64,000 bases of DNA, from positions 1,065,797-1,129,796 of the forward strand of contig JAJFZO010000885.1 in the NCBI GenBank assembly GCA_021397835.1, given 5' to 3'. Position numbers and translations under genes: made by a program. Of the stretch, positions 23,285-36,122 are shown piece after piece. Below the pieces are notes generated by a model. It had not been told where the DNA came from. It did no database searches and saw nothing but the letters and a program-made list of their open reading frames with translations. This stretch comes from Moringa oleifera. Its lineage: Eukaryota; Streptophyta; Magnoliopsida; Brassicales; Moringaceae. Numbering within the stretch: position 1 is the stretch's first letter; each line of letters starts with the position of its first letter.

Positions 23285-26200
23285 ATGTGGCTAGACAACC
23301 TCGATGGTGTGGGCTGCGAAGCTAACGATGATGCAAGCTACGTGAGGGCCAAATCGTTGAGGGGATTTCGTGTCTGCGGAGTGCTTCGTCGTAGGCCCTC
23401 GAGGTAGCAGACGTGGGGTTGGATCTCGATGCTCAGGCTTGCCTTGGCGGACTCCATGTGCAGCGAAATCGACGACACGATCATCGGCCGTTAGCAATGA
23501 GCGAGGCACACGGCCAGCCTCGGCACCCCTGCTTCCAAGGCCTCATTATTGGGAAAATCGTGGGCAACGAAGCGAGAACAATAATGGGATAATGAGCTAG
23601 GATGTGGCTAGACAAGCTCCATGGTGTGGGCGACAAAGCTAACGATGATGCATGCTACGTGAGGCCCGAATCTTTGGGGGGATTTCGAGCATGCGGAGTG
23701 CTTCATCGTAGGCCCTCGAGGTAGCAAGACGTGGGGTTGGATCTCGACGCTCAGGCTTGCCTAGGCGGACTCGTTGCGCAGCGCCATCGACAACACGATC
23801 GTCGGCCGTTAACAACGAGCGAGCCACACGGCCAGCCTGGGCACCCCGTCTTCCAAGGCCTCATCGGTTGTAAAAACGTGGGCAACGAAGCGAGAATAAT
23901 CGTGGGATAATGAGCTGAGATGTGGCTAGACAAGCTCGATGGTGTGGGCGACGAAGCGAACGATGATGCATGCGAGGCGAGGGCAAAATCATTGGGGGGA
24001 TCTCGAGCATGCGGAGTGCTTCGTCGTCGGCCCTCGAGGCGGCAAAAGAGGGGTTAGATCTCGACGCTCAGGCTTGCCTCGGCGGACTCGTGGCGCAGCG
24101 CGATCGATGACACGATCGTTGGCCGTTAGCAATGAGCGAGCCACACGGTCAGCCTGGGCACCCTTACTGCCAAGGCCACATCGGTGGAAAAAACGTGGGC
24201 AATGAAGCGAGAATAATCGTAGGATAATGAGCTGGATTGTGGCTAGACAAGCTCGATGTTGTGGGCGGCGAAGCTAACGATGATGCAAGCTACGTGAGGG
24301 CCAAATCGTTGGGGGGATTTCGAGCCTGCGGAGTGCTTCGTCGTTAGCCCTCGAGGCGGCAGACGTGGGAACGGACCTCGACGCTCAGGCTTGCCTAGGC
24401 GGACTCGTTGCGCAGCGTGATCGACGACACGATCGTCAACCGTTAGCAACGAGCGAGCCACACGGCCAGCCTGGGCACCCCTGCATCCAAGGCATCATTA
24501 TTGGGGCAAACGTGGGCAATGAAGCGAGAATAATCGTGGGATAATGAGCTGGGATGTGGCTAGACAACCTCGATGGTGTGGGATGCGAAGCTAACGATGA
24601 TGCAAGCTACGTGAGGGCCAAATCGTTGAGGGGATTTCGTGTCTGCGGAGTGCTTCGTCGTAGGCCCTCGAGGCAGCAGACGTGGGGTTGGATCTCGATG
24701 CTCAGGCTTGCCTTGGCGGACTCCATGTGCAGCGAAATCGACGACACGATCATCGGCCGTTAGCAATGAGCGAGGCACACGGCCAGCCTCGGCACCCCTG
24801 CTTCCAAGGCCTCATTATTGGGAAAATCGTGGGCAACGAAGCGAGAACAATCGTGGGATAATGAGCTAGGATGTGGCTAGACAAGCTCCATGGTGTGGGC
24901 GACGAAGCTAACGATGATGCATGCTACGTGAGGCCCGAATCTTTGGGGGGATTTCGAGCATGCGGAGTGCTTCATCGTAGGCCCTCGAGGCAGCAAGACG
25001 TGGGGTTGGATCTCGACGCTCAGGCTTGCCTAGGCGGACTCGTTGCGCAGCGCCATCGACAACACGATCGTCGGCCGTTAGCAACGAGCGAGCCACACGG
25101 CCAGCCTGGGCACCCCTGCTTCCAAGGCCTCATCGGTTGGAAAAACGTGGGCAACGAAGCGAGAATAATCGTGGGATAATGAGCTGAGATGTGGCTAGAC
25201 AAGCTCGATGGTGTGGGCGATGAAGCTAACGATGATGCATGCGAGGCGAGGGCAAAATCGTTGGGGGGATCTCGAGCATGCAGAGTGCTTCGTCGTCGGT
25301 CCTCGAGGCGGCAAAAGAGGGGTTAGATTTCGACGCTTAGGCTTGCCTCGGCGGACTCGTGGCGCAGCGCGATCGATGACACGATCGTTGGCCGTTAGCA
25401 ATGAGCGAGCCACACCGTCAGCCTGGGCACCCTTACTGCCAAGGCCACATCGGTGGAAAAAACGTGGGCAATGAAGCGAGAATAATCGTAGGATAATGAG
25501 CTGGATTATGGCTAGACAAGCTCGATGTTGTGGGCGGCGAAGCTAACGATGATGCAAGCTACGTGAGGGCCAAATCGTTGGGGGGATTTCGAGCCTGCGG
25601 AGTGCTTCGTCGTCAGCCCTGGAGGCGGCAGACGTGGGGACGGACCTCGACGCTCAGGCTTGCCTAGGCGGACTCGTTGCGCAGCGCGATCGACGACACG
25701 ATCGTCAACCGTTAGCAACTAACGAGCCACATGGCCAGCCTGGGCACCCCTGCATCCAAGGCATCATTATTGGGGCAAACGTGGGCAACGAAGCGAGAAT
25801 AATCGTGGGATAATGAGTTGGGATGTGGCTAGACAACCTCGATGGTGTGGGCTGTGAAGCTAACGATGATGCAAGCTACGTGAGGGCCAAATCGTTGAGG
25901 GGATTTCGTGTCTGCGGAGTGCTTCGTCGTAGGCCCTCGAGGCAGCAGACGTGGGGTTGGATCTCGATGCTCAGGCTTGCCTTGGCGGACTCCATGTGCA
26001 GCGAAATGGACGACACGATCATCGGCCGTTAGCAATGAGCGAGGCACACGGCCAGCCTCGGCACCCCTGCTTCCAAGGCCTCATTATTGGGAAAATCGTG
26101 GGCAACGAAGCGAGAACAATCGTGGGATAATGAGCTAAGATGTGGCTAGACAAGCTCCATGGTGTGGGCGACGAAGCTAACGATGATGCATGCTACGTGA

Positions 26201-27091
26201 GGGACGAATCTTTGGGGGGATTTCGAGCATGCGGAGTGCTTCATCGTAGGCCCTCGAGGTAGCAAGACGTGGGGTTGGATCTCGACGCTCAGGCTTGCCT
26301 AGGCGGACTCGTTGCGCAGCGCCATCGACAACACGATCGTCGGCCGTTAGCAACGAGCGAGCCACACGGCCAGCCTGGGCACCCCGTCTTCCAAGGCCTC
26401 ATCGGTTGGAAAAACGTGGGCAACGAAGCGAGAATAATCGTGGGATAATGAGCTGAGATGTGGCTAGACAAGCTCGATGGTGTGGGCGACGAAGCTAACG
26501 ATGATGCATGCGAGGCAAGGGCAAAATCATTGGGGGGATCCCGAGCATGCGGAGTGCTTCGTCGTCGGCCCTCGAGGCGGCAAAAGAGGGGTTAGATCTC
26601 GACGCTCAGGCTTGCCTCGGCGGACTCGTGGCGCAGCGCGATCGATGACACGATCGTTGGCCGTTAGCAATGAGCGAGCCACACGGTCAGCCTGGGCACC
26701 CTTACTGCCAAGGCCACATCGGTGGAAAAAACGTGGGCAATGAAGCGAGAATAATCGTAGGATAATGAGCTGGATTATGGCTAGACAAGCTCGATGTTGT
26801 GGGCGGCGAAGCTAACGATGATGCAAGCTACGTGAGGGCCAAATCGTTGGGGGGATTTCGAGCCTGCGGAGTGCTTCGTCGTTAGCCCTCGAGGCGGCAG
26901 ACGTGGGGACGGACCTCGACGCTCAGGCTTGCCTAGGCGGACTCGTTGCGCAGCGCGATCGACGACACGATCGTCAACCGTTAGCAACGAGCGAGCCACA
27001 CGGCCAGCCTGGGCACCCCTGCATCCAAGGCATCATTGTTGGGGAAAACGTGGGCAACGAAGCGAGAATAATCGTGGGATAATGAGCTGGG
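23285..27091. repeat. Three C1-D-E-F tetramers, 1269 bp each
   Basis: C1 starts at 23285, 24554, 25823 and the next C-type at 27092, so the period is exactly 1269 bp (317 + 318 + 317 + 317). D starts at 23602, 24871 and 26140; E at 23920, 25189 and 26458; F at 24237, 25506 and 26775. C1 copies here share CTCCATGTGCAGCGAAAT rather than the usual CTCTATGCGCAGCG, marking these three units as a local amplification. E tails carry ACACGGTCAGCC or ACACCGTCAGCC, and F heads at 25506 and 26775 share GCTGGATTATGG. Confidence 0.92.
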
Positions 27092-27725
27092 ATGTGGCTA
27101 GACAAGCTCGATGGTGTGGGCTGCGAAGCTAACGATGATGCAAGCTACGTGAGGGCCAAATCGTTGAGGGGATTTCGAGTCTGCGGAGTGCTTCGTCGTA
27201 GGCCCTCGAGGCAGCAGACGTGGGGTTGGATCTCGACGCTCAGGCTTGCCTAGGCGGACTCATTGCGCAGCGCGATCGACGACACGATCGTCGGCCGTTA
27301 GCAACGAGTGAGCCACACGGCCAGCCTGGGCACCCCAGCTGCCATGGCCTCATCGGTTGGAAACACGTGGGCAACGAAGCGAGAATAATCGTGGGATAAT
27401 GAGCTGAGATGTGGCTAGACAAGCTCGATGGTGTGGGCGACGAAGCCAACGATGATGCTTGCGAGGTGAGGGCAAAATCGTTGGGGGGATCTCGAGCATG
27501 CGGAGTGCTTCGTCGTCGGCCCTCGAGGCGGCAAAAGAGGGGTTAGATCTCAATGCTCAGGCTTGCCTCGGCGGACTCGTGGCGCAGCGCGATCGATGAC
27601 ACGATCGTTGGCCTTTAGCAATGAGCAAGCCACACGGCCAGCTTGGGCACCCTTACTGCCAAAGCAACATCGGTGGAAAAAACGTGGGCAATGAAGCAAG
27701 AATAATCGTAGGATAATGAGCTGGA

Positions 27726-28044
27726 ATGTCGCTAGACAAGCTCGATGTTGTGGGGCGGCGAAGCTAACGATGATGCAAGCTACGTGAGGGCCAAATCATT
27801 GGGGGGATTTCGAGCCTGCGGAGTGCTTCGTCGTAGGCCCTCGAGGCAGCAAGACGTGGGGTTAGATCTCGACGCTAGGGCTTGCCTAGGCGGACTCGTT
27901 GCGCAGCGCCATCGACAACACGATCGTCGGCCGTTAGCAACGAGCGAGCCACACGGCCAGCCTGGGCACCGCTGCTTCCAAGGCCTCATCGGTTGGAAAA
28001 ACGTGGGCAACGAAGCGAGAATAATCGTGGGATAATGAGCTGAG
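27726..28044 (+). repeat. F/D chimeric monomer (319 bp)
   Basis: The front is class F (GATGTTGTGGGG with one extra G, GAGCCTGCGG). The back switches to class D (GCAGCAAGACG with one extra A, CAGCGCCATCGACAACACG). The two single-base insertions make it 319 bp. The same extra G marks chimeras at 32948, 39610 and 41833, so these probably descend from one recombination event. Confidence 0.8.
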
Positions 28045-28995
28045 ATGTGGCTAGACAAGCTCGATGGTGTGGGCGACGAAGCTAACGATGATGCATGCGA
28101 GGCGAGGGCAAAATCGTTGAGGGTATCTCGAGCATGCGGAGTGCTTTGTCGTCGACCCTCGAGGCGGCAAAAGAGGGGTTAGATCTCGACGCTCAGGGTT
28201 GCCTCGGCGGACTCGTGGCGCAGCGCGATCGATGACACGATTGTTGGCCGTTAGCAATGAGCGAGCTACACGGCCAGCCTGGGCACCCTTACTGCCAAGG
28301 CCACATCGGTGGAAAAAACGTGGGCAATGAAGCGAGAATAATCGTAGGATAATGAGCTGGAATGTGGCTAGACAAGCTCGAAGTTGCGGGCGGCGAAGCT
28401 AACGATGATGCAAGCTACGTGAGGGCCAAATCGTTGGGGGGATTTCGAGCCTGCGGAGTGCTTCGTCGTCAGCCCTCGAGGCGGCAGACGTGGGGACGGA
28501 CCTCGACACTCAGGCTTGCCTAGCCGGACTCGTTGCGCAGCGCGATCGACGACACGATCATCAACCGTTAGCAACAAGCGAGCCACACGGCCAGCCTGGG
28601 CACCTCTGCATCCAAGGCATCATTGTTGGGGAAAACGTGGGCAACGAAGCGAGAATAATCGTGGGATAATGAGCTGGGATGTGGCTAGACAAGCTCGATG
28701 GTGTGGCCTGCGAAGCTAACGATGATGCAAGCTACGTGAGGGCCAAATCGTTAAGGGGATTTCGAGTCTGCGGAGAGCTTCGTCGTAGGCCCTTGAGGCA
28801 GCAGACGTGGGGTTGGATCTCGACGCTCAGGCTTGCCTAGGCGGACTCATTGCGCAGCGCGATCGACGACACGATCGTCGGCCGTTAGCAACGAGTGAGC
28901 CACACGGCCAGCCTGGGCACCCCTGCTGCCTTGGCCTCATCGGTTGAAAACACGTGGGCAACGAAGCGAGAATAATCGTGGGATAATGAGCTGAG

Positions 28996-29459
28996 ATGTG
29001 GCTAGACAAGCTCGATGGTGTGGGCGACGAAGCCAACGATGATGCTTGCGAGGTGAGGGTAAAATCGTTGGGGGGATCTCGAGCATGCGGAGTGCGTCGT
29101 CGTCGGCCCTCGAGGCGGCAAAAGAGGGGTTAGATCTCGATGCTCAGCCTTGCCTCGGCGGACTCATGGAGCAGAGCGATCGACGACACGATCGTTGGCC
29201 ATTAGCAATGAGCAAGCCACACGGCCAGCCTGGGCACCCTTACTGCCAAAGCCACATCGGTGGAAAAAATGTGGGGACGGACCTCGACGCTCAGGCTTGC
29301 CTAGGCGGACTCGTTGCGCAGCGCGATCGACGACACGATCGTCAACCGTTAGCAACGAGTGAGCCACACGGCCAGCCTGGGCACCCCTGCATCCAAGGCA
29401 TCATTATTGGGGCAAACGTGGGCAACGAAGCGAGAATAATCGTGGGATAATGAGCTGGG
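28996..29459 (+). repeat. Fused E/F unit with a 170 bp deletion
   Basis: The E front runs normally to GAAAAAATGTGGG, then continues as class F from GGACGGACC. The unit is 464 bp instead of 634. The intact relative at 60526-60530 (GTGGG in E) and 60696-60700 (GTGGG in F) gives a spacing of exactly 170 bp, so the deletion is explained by joining two 5 bp GTGGG repeats at 29271-29275. The E part shares GGAGCAGAGCGATCGACG and GGCCATTAGC with the E monomer at about 60250. Confidence 0.9.
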
Positions 29460-32400
29460 ATGTGGCTAGACAACCTCGATGGTGTGGGCTGCGAAGCTAA
29501 CGATGATGCAAGCAACGTGAGGGCCAAATCGTTGAGGGGATTTCGTGTCTGCGGAGTGCTTCGTCGTAGGCCCTCGAGGCAGCAGACGTGGGGTTGGATC
29601 TCGACGCTCAGGCTTGCCTTGGCGGACTCTATGCGCAGCGAAATCGACGACACGATCATCGGCCGTTAGCAATGAGCGAGGCACACGGCCAGCCTCGGCA
29701 CCACTGCTTCCAAGGCCTCATTATTGGGAAAATCGTGGGCAACGAAGCGAGAACAATCGTGGGATAATGAGCTAGGATGTGGCTAGACAAGCTCCATGGT
29801 GTGGGCGGCGAAGCTAACGATGATGCATGCTACGTGAGGGCCGAATCTTTGGGGGGATTTCGAGCATGCGGAGTGCTTCATCGTAGGCCCTCGAGGCAGC
29901 AAGACGTGGGGTTGGATCTCGACGCTCAGGCTTGCCTAGGCGGACTCGTTGCGCAGCGCCATCGACAACACGATCGTCGACCGTTAGCAACGAGCGAGCC
30001 ACACGGCCAGCCTGGGTACCCCTTCTTCCAAGGCCTCATCGGTTGGAAAAACGTGGGCAACGAAGCGAGAATAATCATGGGATAATGAGCTGAGATGTGG
30101 CTAGACAAGCTCGATGGTGTGGGCGACGAAGCTAACGATGATGCATGCGAGGCGAGGGCAAAATCGTTGGGGGCATCTCGAGCATGTGGAGTGCTTCGTC
30201 ATTGGCCCTCGAGGCGGCAAAAGAGGGGTTAGATCTCGACGCTCAAGCTTGCCTCGGCGGACTCGTGGCGCAGCGCGATCGATGACACGATCGTTGGCCG
30301 TTAGCAATGAGCGAGCCACACGGCCAGCCTGGGCACCCTCACTGCCAAGGCCACATCGGTGGAAAAAACATGGGCAATGAAGCGAGAATAATCGTAGGAT
30401 AATGAGCTGGAATGTGGCTAGACAAGCTCGATGTTACGGGCGGCGAAGCTAACGATGATGCAAGCTACGTGAGGGCCAAATCGTTGGGGGGATTTCGAGC
30501 CTGCGGAGTGCTTCGTCGTCAGCCCTCGAGGCGGCAGACGTGAGGACGGACCTCGACGCTCAGGCTTGCCTAGGCAGACTCGTTGCGCAGCGCGATCGAC
30601 GACACGATCGTCAACCGTTAGCAACGAGCGAGCCACACGGCCAGCCTGGGCACCCCTGCATCCAAGGCATCATTGTTGGGGAAAACGTGGGCAACGAAGC
30701 GAGAATAATCGTGGGATAATGAGCTGGGATGTGGCTAGACAAGCTCAATGGTGTGGGCTGCGAAGCTAACGATGATGCAAGCTACGTGAGGGCCAAATCG
30801 TTGAGGGGATTTCGAGTCTGCGGAGTGCTTCGTCGTAGGCCCTCGAGGCAGCAGAGTGGGGTTGGATCTCGACGCTCAGGCTTGCCTAGGCGGACTCATT
30901 GCGCAGCGCGATCGACGACACCATCGTCGGCCGTTAGCAACGAGTGAGCCACACGGCCAGCCTGGGCACCCCTGCTGCCATGGCCTCATCGGTTGGAAAC
31001 ACGTGGGCAACGAAGCGAGAATAATCGTGGGATAATGAGCTGAGATGTGGCTAGACAAGCTCGATGGTGTGGGCGACGAACCCAACGATGATGCTTGCGA
31101 GGTGAGGGCAAAATCGTTGGGGGAATCTCAAGCATGCGGAGTGCTTCGTCGTCGGCCCTCGAGGCGGCAAAAGAGGGGTTAGATCTCGATGCTCAGGCTT
31201 GCCTCGGCGGACTCGTGGCGCAGCGCGATCGATGACACGATCGTTGGCCTTTAGCAATGAGCAAGCCATACGGCCAGCCTGGGCACCCTTACTGCCAAAG
31301 CCACATCGGTGAAAAAAACGTGGGCAATGAAGCGAGAATAATCGTAGGATAATGAGCTGGAATGTGGCTAGACAAGCTCGATGTTGCGGGCGGCGAAGCT
31401 AACGATGATGCAAGCTATGTGAGGGCCAAATCGTTGGGGGGATTTCGAGCCTGCGGAGTGCTTCGTCGTCAGCCCTCGAGGCGGCAGACGTGGGGACGAA
31501 CCTCGACGCTCAGGCTTGCCTAGGCGGACTCGTTGCGCAGCGCGATCGACGACACAATCGACAACCGTTAGCAACGAGCGAGCCACACGGCCAGCCTGGG
31601 CACCCCTGCATCCAAGGAATCATTATTGGGGCAAACGTGGGCAACGAAGCGAGAATAATCGTGGGATAATGAGCTGGGATGTGGCTAGACAAGCTCGATG
31701 GTGTGGGCTACGAAGCTAACGATGATGCAAGCTACATGAGGGCCAAATCGTTGAGGGGATTTCGAGTCTGCGGAGTGCTTCATCGTAGGCCCTCGAGGCA
31801 GCAGACGTGGGGTTGGATCTCGACGCTTAGGCTTGCCTTGGCGGACTCTATGCGCAGCGAAATCGACGACACGATCATCGACCGTTAGCAATGAGCGAGG
31901 CACACGGCCAGCCTCGGCACCCCTGCTTCGAAGGCCTCATTATTGGGAAAATCGTGGGCAACGAAGCGAGAATAATCGTGGGATAATGAGCTAGGATATG
32001 GCTAGACAAGCTCCATGGTGTGGACAGCGAAGCTAACGATGATGCATGCTACGTGAGGGCCGAATCTTTGGTGGGATTTCGAGCATGCGGAGTGCTTCAT
32101 CGTAGGCCCTCGAGGCAGCAAGACGTGGGGTTGGATCTCGACGCTCAGGCTTGCCTAGGCGGACTCGTTGCGTAGCGCCATCGACAACACGATCGTCGGC
32201 CGTTAGCAACGAGCGAGCCACACAGCCAGCCTGGGCACCCCTGCTTCCAAGGCCTCATCGGTTGGAAAAACGTGGGCAACGAAGCGAGAATAATCGTGGG
32301 ATAATGAGCTGAGATGTGGCTAGACAAGCTCGATGGTGTGGGCGACGAAGCTAACGATGATGCATGCGAGGCGAGGGCAAAATCGTTGGGGGGATCTCGA

Positions 32401-33266
32401 GCATGAGGAGTGCTTCATCGTCGGCCCTCGAGGCGGCAAAAGAGGGGTTAGATCTCGACGCTCAGGCTTGCCTCGGCGGACTCGTGGCGCAGCGCGATTG
32501 ATGACACGATCGTTGGCCGTTAGCAATGAGCGAGCCACACGGCCAGCCTGGGCACCCTCACTGCCAAGGCCACATCAGTGGAAAAAACATGGGCAATGAA
32601 GCGAGAATAATCGTAGGATAATGAGCTGGAATGTGGCTAGACAAGCTCAATGTTACAGGCGGCGAAGCTAACGATGATGCAAGCTACGTGAGGGCCAAAT
32701 CGTTGGGGGGATTTCGAGCCTGCGGAGTGCTTCGTCGTCAGCCCTCGAGGCGGCAGACGTGGGGACGGACCTCGACGCTCAGGCTTGCCTAGGCAGACTC
32801 GTTGCGCAGCGCGATCGACGACACGATCGTCAACCGTTAGCAACGAGCGAGCCACACGGCCAGCCTGGGCACCCTTACTGCCAAAGCAACATCGGTGGAA
32901 AAAACGTGGGCAATGAAGCAAGAATAATCGTAGGATAATGAGCTGGAATGTGGCTAGACAAGCTCGATGTTGTGGGGCGGCGAAGCTAATGATGATGCAA
33001 GCTACGTGAGGGCCAAATCGTTGGGGGGATTTCGAGCCTGCGGAGTGCTTCGTCGTAGGCCCTCGAGGCAGCAAGACGTGGGGTTGGATCTCGACGCTCA
33101 GGCTTGCCTAGGCGGACTCGTTGCGCAGCGCCATCGACAACACGATCGTCGGCCGTTAGCAACGAGCGAGCCACACGGCCAGCCTGGGCACCCCTGCTTC
33201 CAAGGCCTCATCAGTTGGAAAAACGTGGGCAACGAAGCGAGAATAATCGTGGGATAATGAGCTGAG
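29460..33266. repeat. Tetramer, trimer, tetramer, F/D chimera
   Basis: Starts are C1 29460, D 29777, E 30095, F 30412; C2 30729, E 31045, F 31362; C1 31679, D 31996, E 32314, F 32631; F/D 32948. The F copy at 32631 ends with an E-type tail (CCCTTACTGCCAAAGC, GCAATGAAGCAAG), so it is also a mosaic. C1 copies here have GCGAGGCACACGG and CAGCCTCGGCACC, the modern C1 tail. Confidence 0.82.
32948..33266 (+). repeat. F/D chimeric monomer (319 bp)
   Basis: It has the GTTGTGGGGCGGCG insertion and the GCAAGACG insertion, as at 27726. It adds GCTAATGATGATGC, shared with the chimera at 41833, and the preceding tail AAAGCAACATCGG is shared by 27726, 32948 and 41833 copies. Confidence 0.8.
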
Positions 33267-35702
33267 ATGTGGCTAGACAAGCTCGATGGTGTGGGCGACG
33301 AAGCTAACGATGATGCATGCGAGGCGAGGGCAAAATCGTTGAGGGTATCTCGAGCATGCGGAGTGCTTCGTCGTCGACCCTCGAGGTGGCAAAAGAGGGG
33401 TTAGATCTCGACGCTCAGGGTTGCCTCGGCGGACTCGTGGCGCAGCGCGATCGATGACACGATGGTTGGCCGTTAGCAATGAGCGAGCTACACGGCCAGC
33501 CTAGGCACCCTTACTGCCAAGGCCACATCGGTGGAAAAAACGTGGGCAATGAAGCGAGAATAATCGTAGGATAATGAGTTGGAATGTGGCTAGACAAGCT
33601 CGATGTTGCGGGCGGCGAAGCTAACGATGATGCAAGCTACGTGAGGGCCAAATCGTTGGGGGGATTTCGAGCCTGCGGAGTGCTTCGTCGTCAGCCCTAG
33701 AGGCGGCAGACGTGGGGACGGACCTCGACGCTCAGGCTTGCCTAGGCGGACTCGTTGCGCAGCGCGATCGACGACACGATCGTCAACCGTTAGGAACGAG
33801 CGAGCCACACGGCCAGCCTGGGCACCCCTGCATCCAAGGCATCATTATTGGGGCAAATGTGGGCAACGAAGCGAGAATAATCGTGGGATAATGAGCTGGG
33901 ATGTGGCTAGACAACCTCGATGGTGTGGGCTGCGAAGCTAACAATGATGCAAGCTACGTGAGGGCCAAATCGTTGAGGGGATTTCGTGTCTGCGGAGTGC
34001 TTCATCATAGGCCCTCGAGGCAGCAGACGTGGGGTTGGATCTCGACACTCAGGCTTGCCTTGGCGGACTCTATGCGCAGCGAAATCGACGACACGATCAT
34101 CGGCCGTTAGCAATGAGCGAGGCACACGGCCAGCCTCGGCACCCCTGCTTCCAAGGCCTCATTATTGGGAAAATCGTGGGCAACGAAGTGAGAATAATCG
34201 TGGGATAATGAGCTAGGATGTGGCTAGACAAGCTCCATGGTGTGGGCGGCGAAGCTAACGATGATGCATACTACGTGAGGGCCGAATCTTTGGGGGGATT
34301 TCGAGCATGCGGAGTGCTTCATCGTAGGCCCTCGAGGCAGCAAGACGTGGGGTTGGATCTCGACGCTCAGGCTTGCCTAGGCGGACTCGTTGCGCAGCGA
34401 CATCGACAACACGATCGTCGGCCGTTAGCAACGAGCGAGCCACACGGCCAGCCTGGGCACCCCTGCTTCCAAGGCCTCATCGGTTGGAAAAACGTGGGCA
34501 ACGAAGCGAGAATAATCGTGGGATAATGAGCTGAGATGTGGCTAGACAAGCTCGATGGTGTGGGCGACGAAGCTAACGATGATGCATGCGAGGAGAGGGC
34601 AAAATCGTTGGGGGGATCTCGAGCATGCGGAGTGCTCGTCGTCGGCCCTCGAGGCGGCAAAAGAGGGGTTAGATCTCGACGCTCAGGCTTGCCTCGACGG
34701 ACTCGTGGCGAAGCGCGATCGATGACACGATCGTTGGCCGTTAGCAATGAGCGAGCCACACGGTCAGCCTGGGCACCCTTACTGCCAAGGCCACATCGGT
34801 GGAAAAAACGTGGGCAATGAAGCGAGAATAATCGTAGGATAATGAGCTAGAATGTGGCTAGACAAGCTCGATGTTGCGGGCGACGAAGCTAACGATGATG
34901 CAAGCTACGTGAGGGCCAAATCGTTGGGGGGATTTCGAGCCTGCGGAGTGCTTCGTCGTTAGCCCTCGAGGCGGCAGACGTGGGGACGGACCTCGACGCT
35001 CAGGCTTGCCTAGGCGGACTCGTTGCGCAGTGCGATCGACGACACGATCGTCAACCGTTAGCAACGAGCGAGCCACACGGCCAGCCTGGGCACCCCCGCA
35101 TCCAAGGCATCATTGTTGGGGAAAACGTGGGCAACGAAGCGAGAATAATCGTGGGATAATGAGCTGGGATGTGGCTAGACAAGCTCGATGGTGTGGGCTG
35201 CGACGCTAACGATGATGCAAGCTACGTGAGGGCCAAATCGTTGAGGGGATTTCGAGTCTGCGGAGTGCTTCGTCGTAGGCCCTCGAGGCAGCAGACGTGG
35301 GGTTGGATTTCGACGCTCAGGCTTGCCTAGGCGGACTCATTGCGCAGCGCGATCGACGACACGATCGTCGGCCGTTAGCAACGAGTGAGCCACACGGCCA
35401 GCCTGGGCACGCCTGCTGCCATGGCCTCATCGGTTGGAAACAAGTGGGCAACGAAGCGAGAATAATCGTGGGATAATGAGCTGAGATGTGGCTAGACAAG
35501 CTCGATGGTGTGGGCGACGAAGCCAACAATGATGCTTGCGAGGTGAGGGCAAAATCGTTGGGGGGATCTCGAGCATGCGGAGTGCTTCGTCGTCGGCCCT
35601 CGAGGCGGCAAAAGAGGGGTTAGATCTCGATGCTCAGGCTTGCCTCGGCGGACTCGTTGCGCAGCGCGATCGATGACACGATCGTTGGCCTTTAGCAATG
35701 AG

Positions 35703-35755
35703 CAACCCCACGTCCAGCCTGGGCACCCTTACTAACTGTCCAAAGCTACTCGGTT
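35703..35755. other. Small dense-indel patch at an E tail
   Basis: The tail reads AACCCCACGTCCAGCC and ACTAACTGTCCAAAGCTACTCGG, then switches cleanly to another tail type. It could be a chimera junction or consensus error. Confidence 0.55.
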
Positions 35756-35805
35756 GGAAAAACGTGGGCAACGAAGCGAGAATAATCGTGGGATAATGAG
35801 CTGGG

Positions 35806-36122
35806 ATGTGGCTAGACAAGCTCGATGGTGTGGGCTGCGAAGCTAATGATGATGCAAGCTACGTGAGGGCCAAATCGTTGAGGGGATTTCGAGTCTGCGG
35901 AGTGCTTCGTCGTAGGCCCTCGAGGCAGCAGACGTGGGGTTGGATCTCGACGCTCAGGCTTGCCTTGGCGGACTCTATGCGCAGCGCCATCGACAACACG
36001 ATCGTCGGCCGTTAGCAACGAGCGAGCCACACGGCCAGCCTGGGCACCCCTGCTTCCAAGGCCTCATCGGTTGGAAAAACGTGGGCAACGAAGCGAGAAT
36101 AATCGTGGGATAATGAGCTGAG
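35806..36122 (+). repeat. C1/D chimeric monomer
   Basis: The front is C1 through CTCTATGCGCAGCG, then it switches to the D sequence CCATCGACAACACGATCG and the D tail GCGAGCCACACGG with CTTCCAAGGCCTCATCGG. It skips one monomer of the usual C1-D pair. It directly follows a disturbed junction at about 35703-35755, so the switch point upstream is less certain. Confidence 0.7.

Larger units (their letters stand above)
27092..29459. repeat. Mixed trimer block ending in a deleted unit
   Basis: Order is C2 27092, E 27409, F/D chimera 27726, E 28045, F 28362, C2 28679, then a fused E/F unit 28996-29459. The E copy at 28045 has TTGAGGGTATCTCG. The F copy at 28362 has CTCGACACTCAGG and TTGCCTAGCCGG, and the C2 at 28679 has CGTTAAGGGG and CGGAGAGCTTCG. 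The same series recurs from 40249. Confidence 0.8.
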
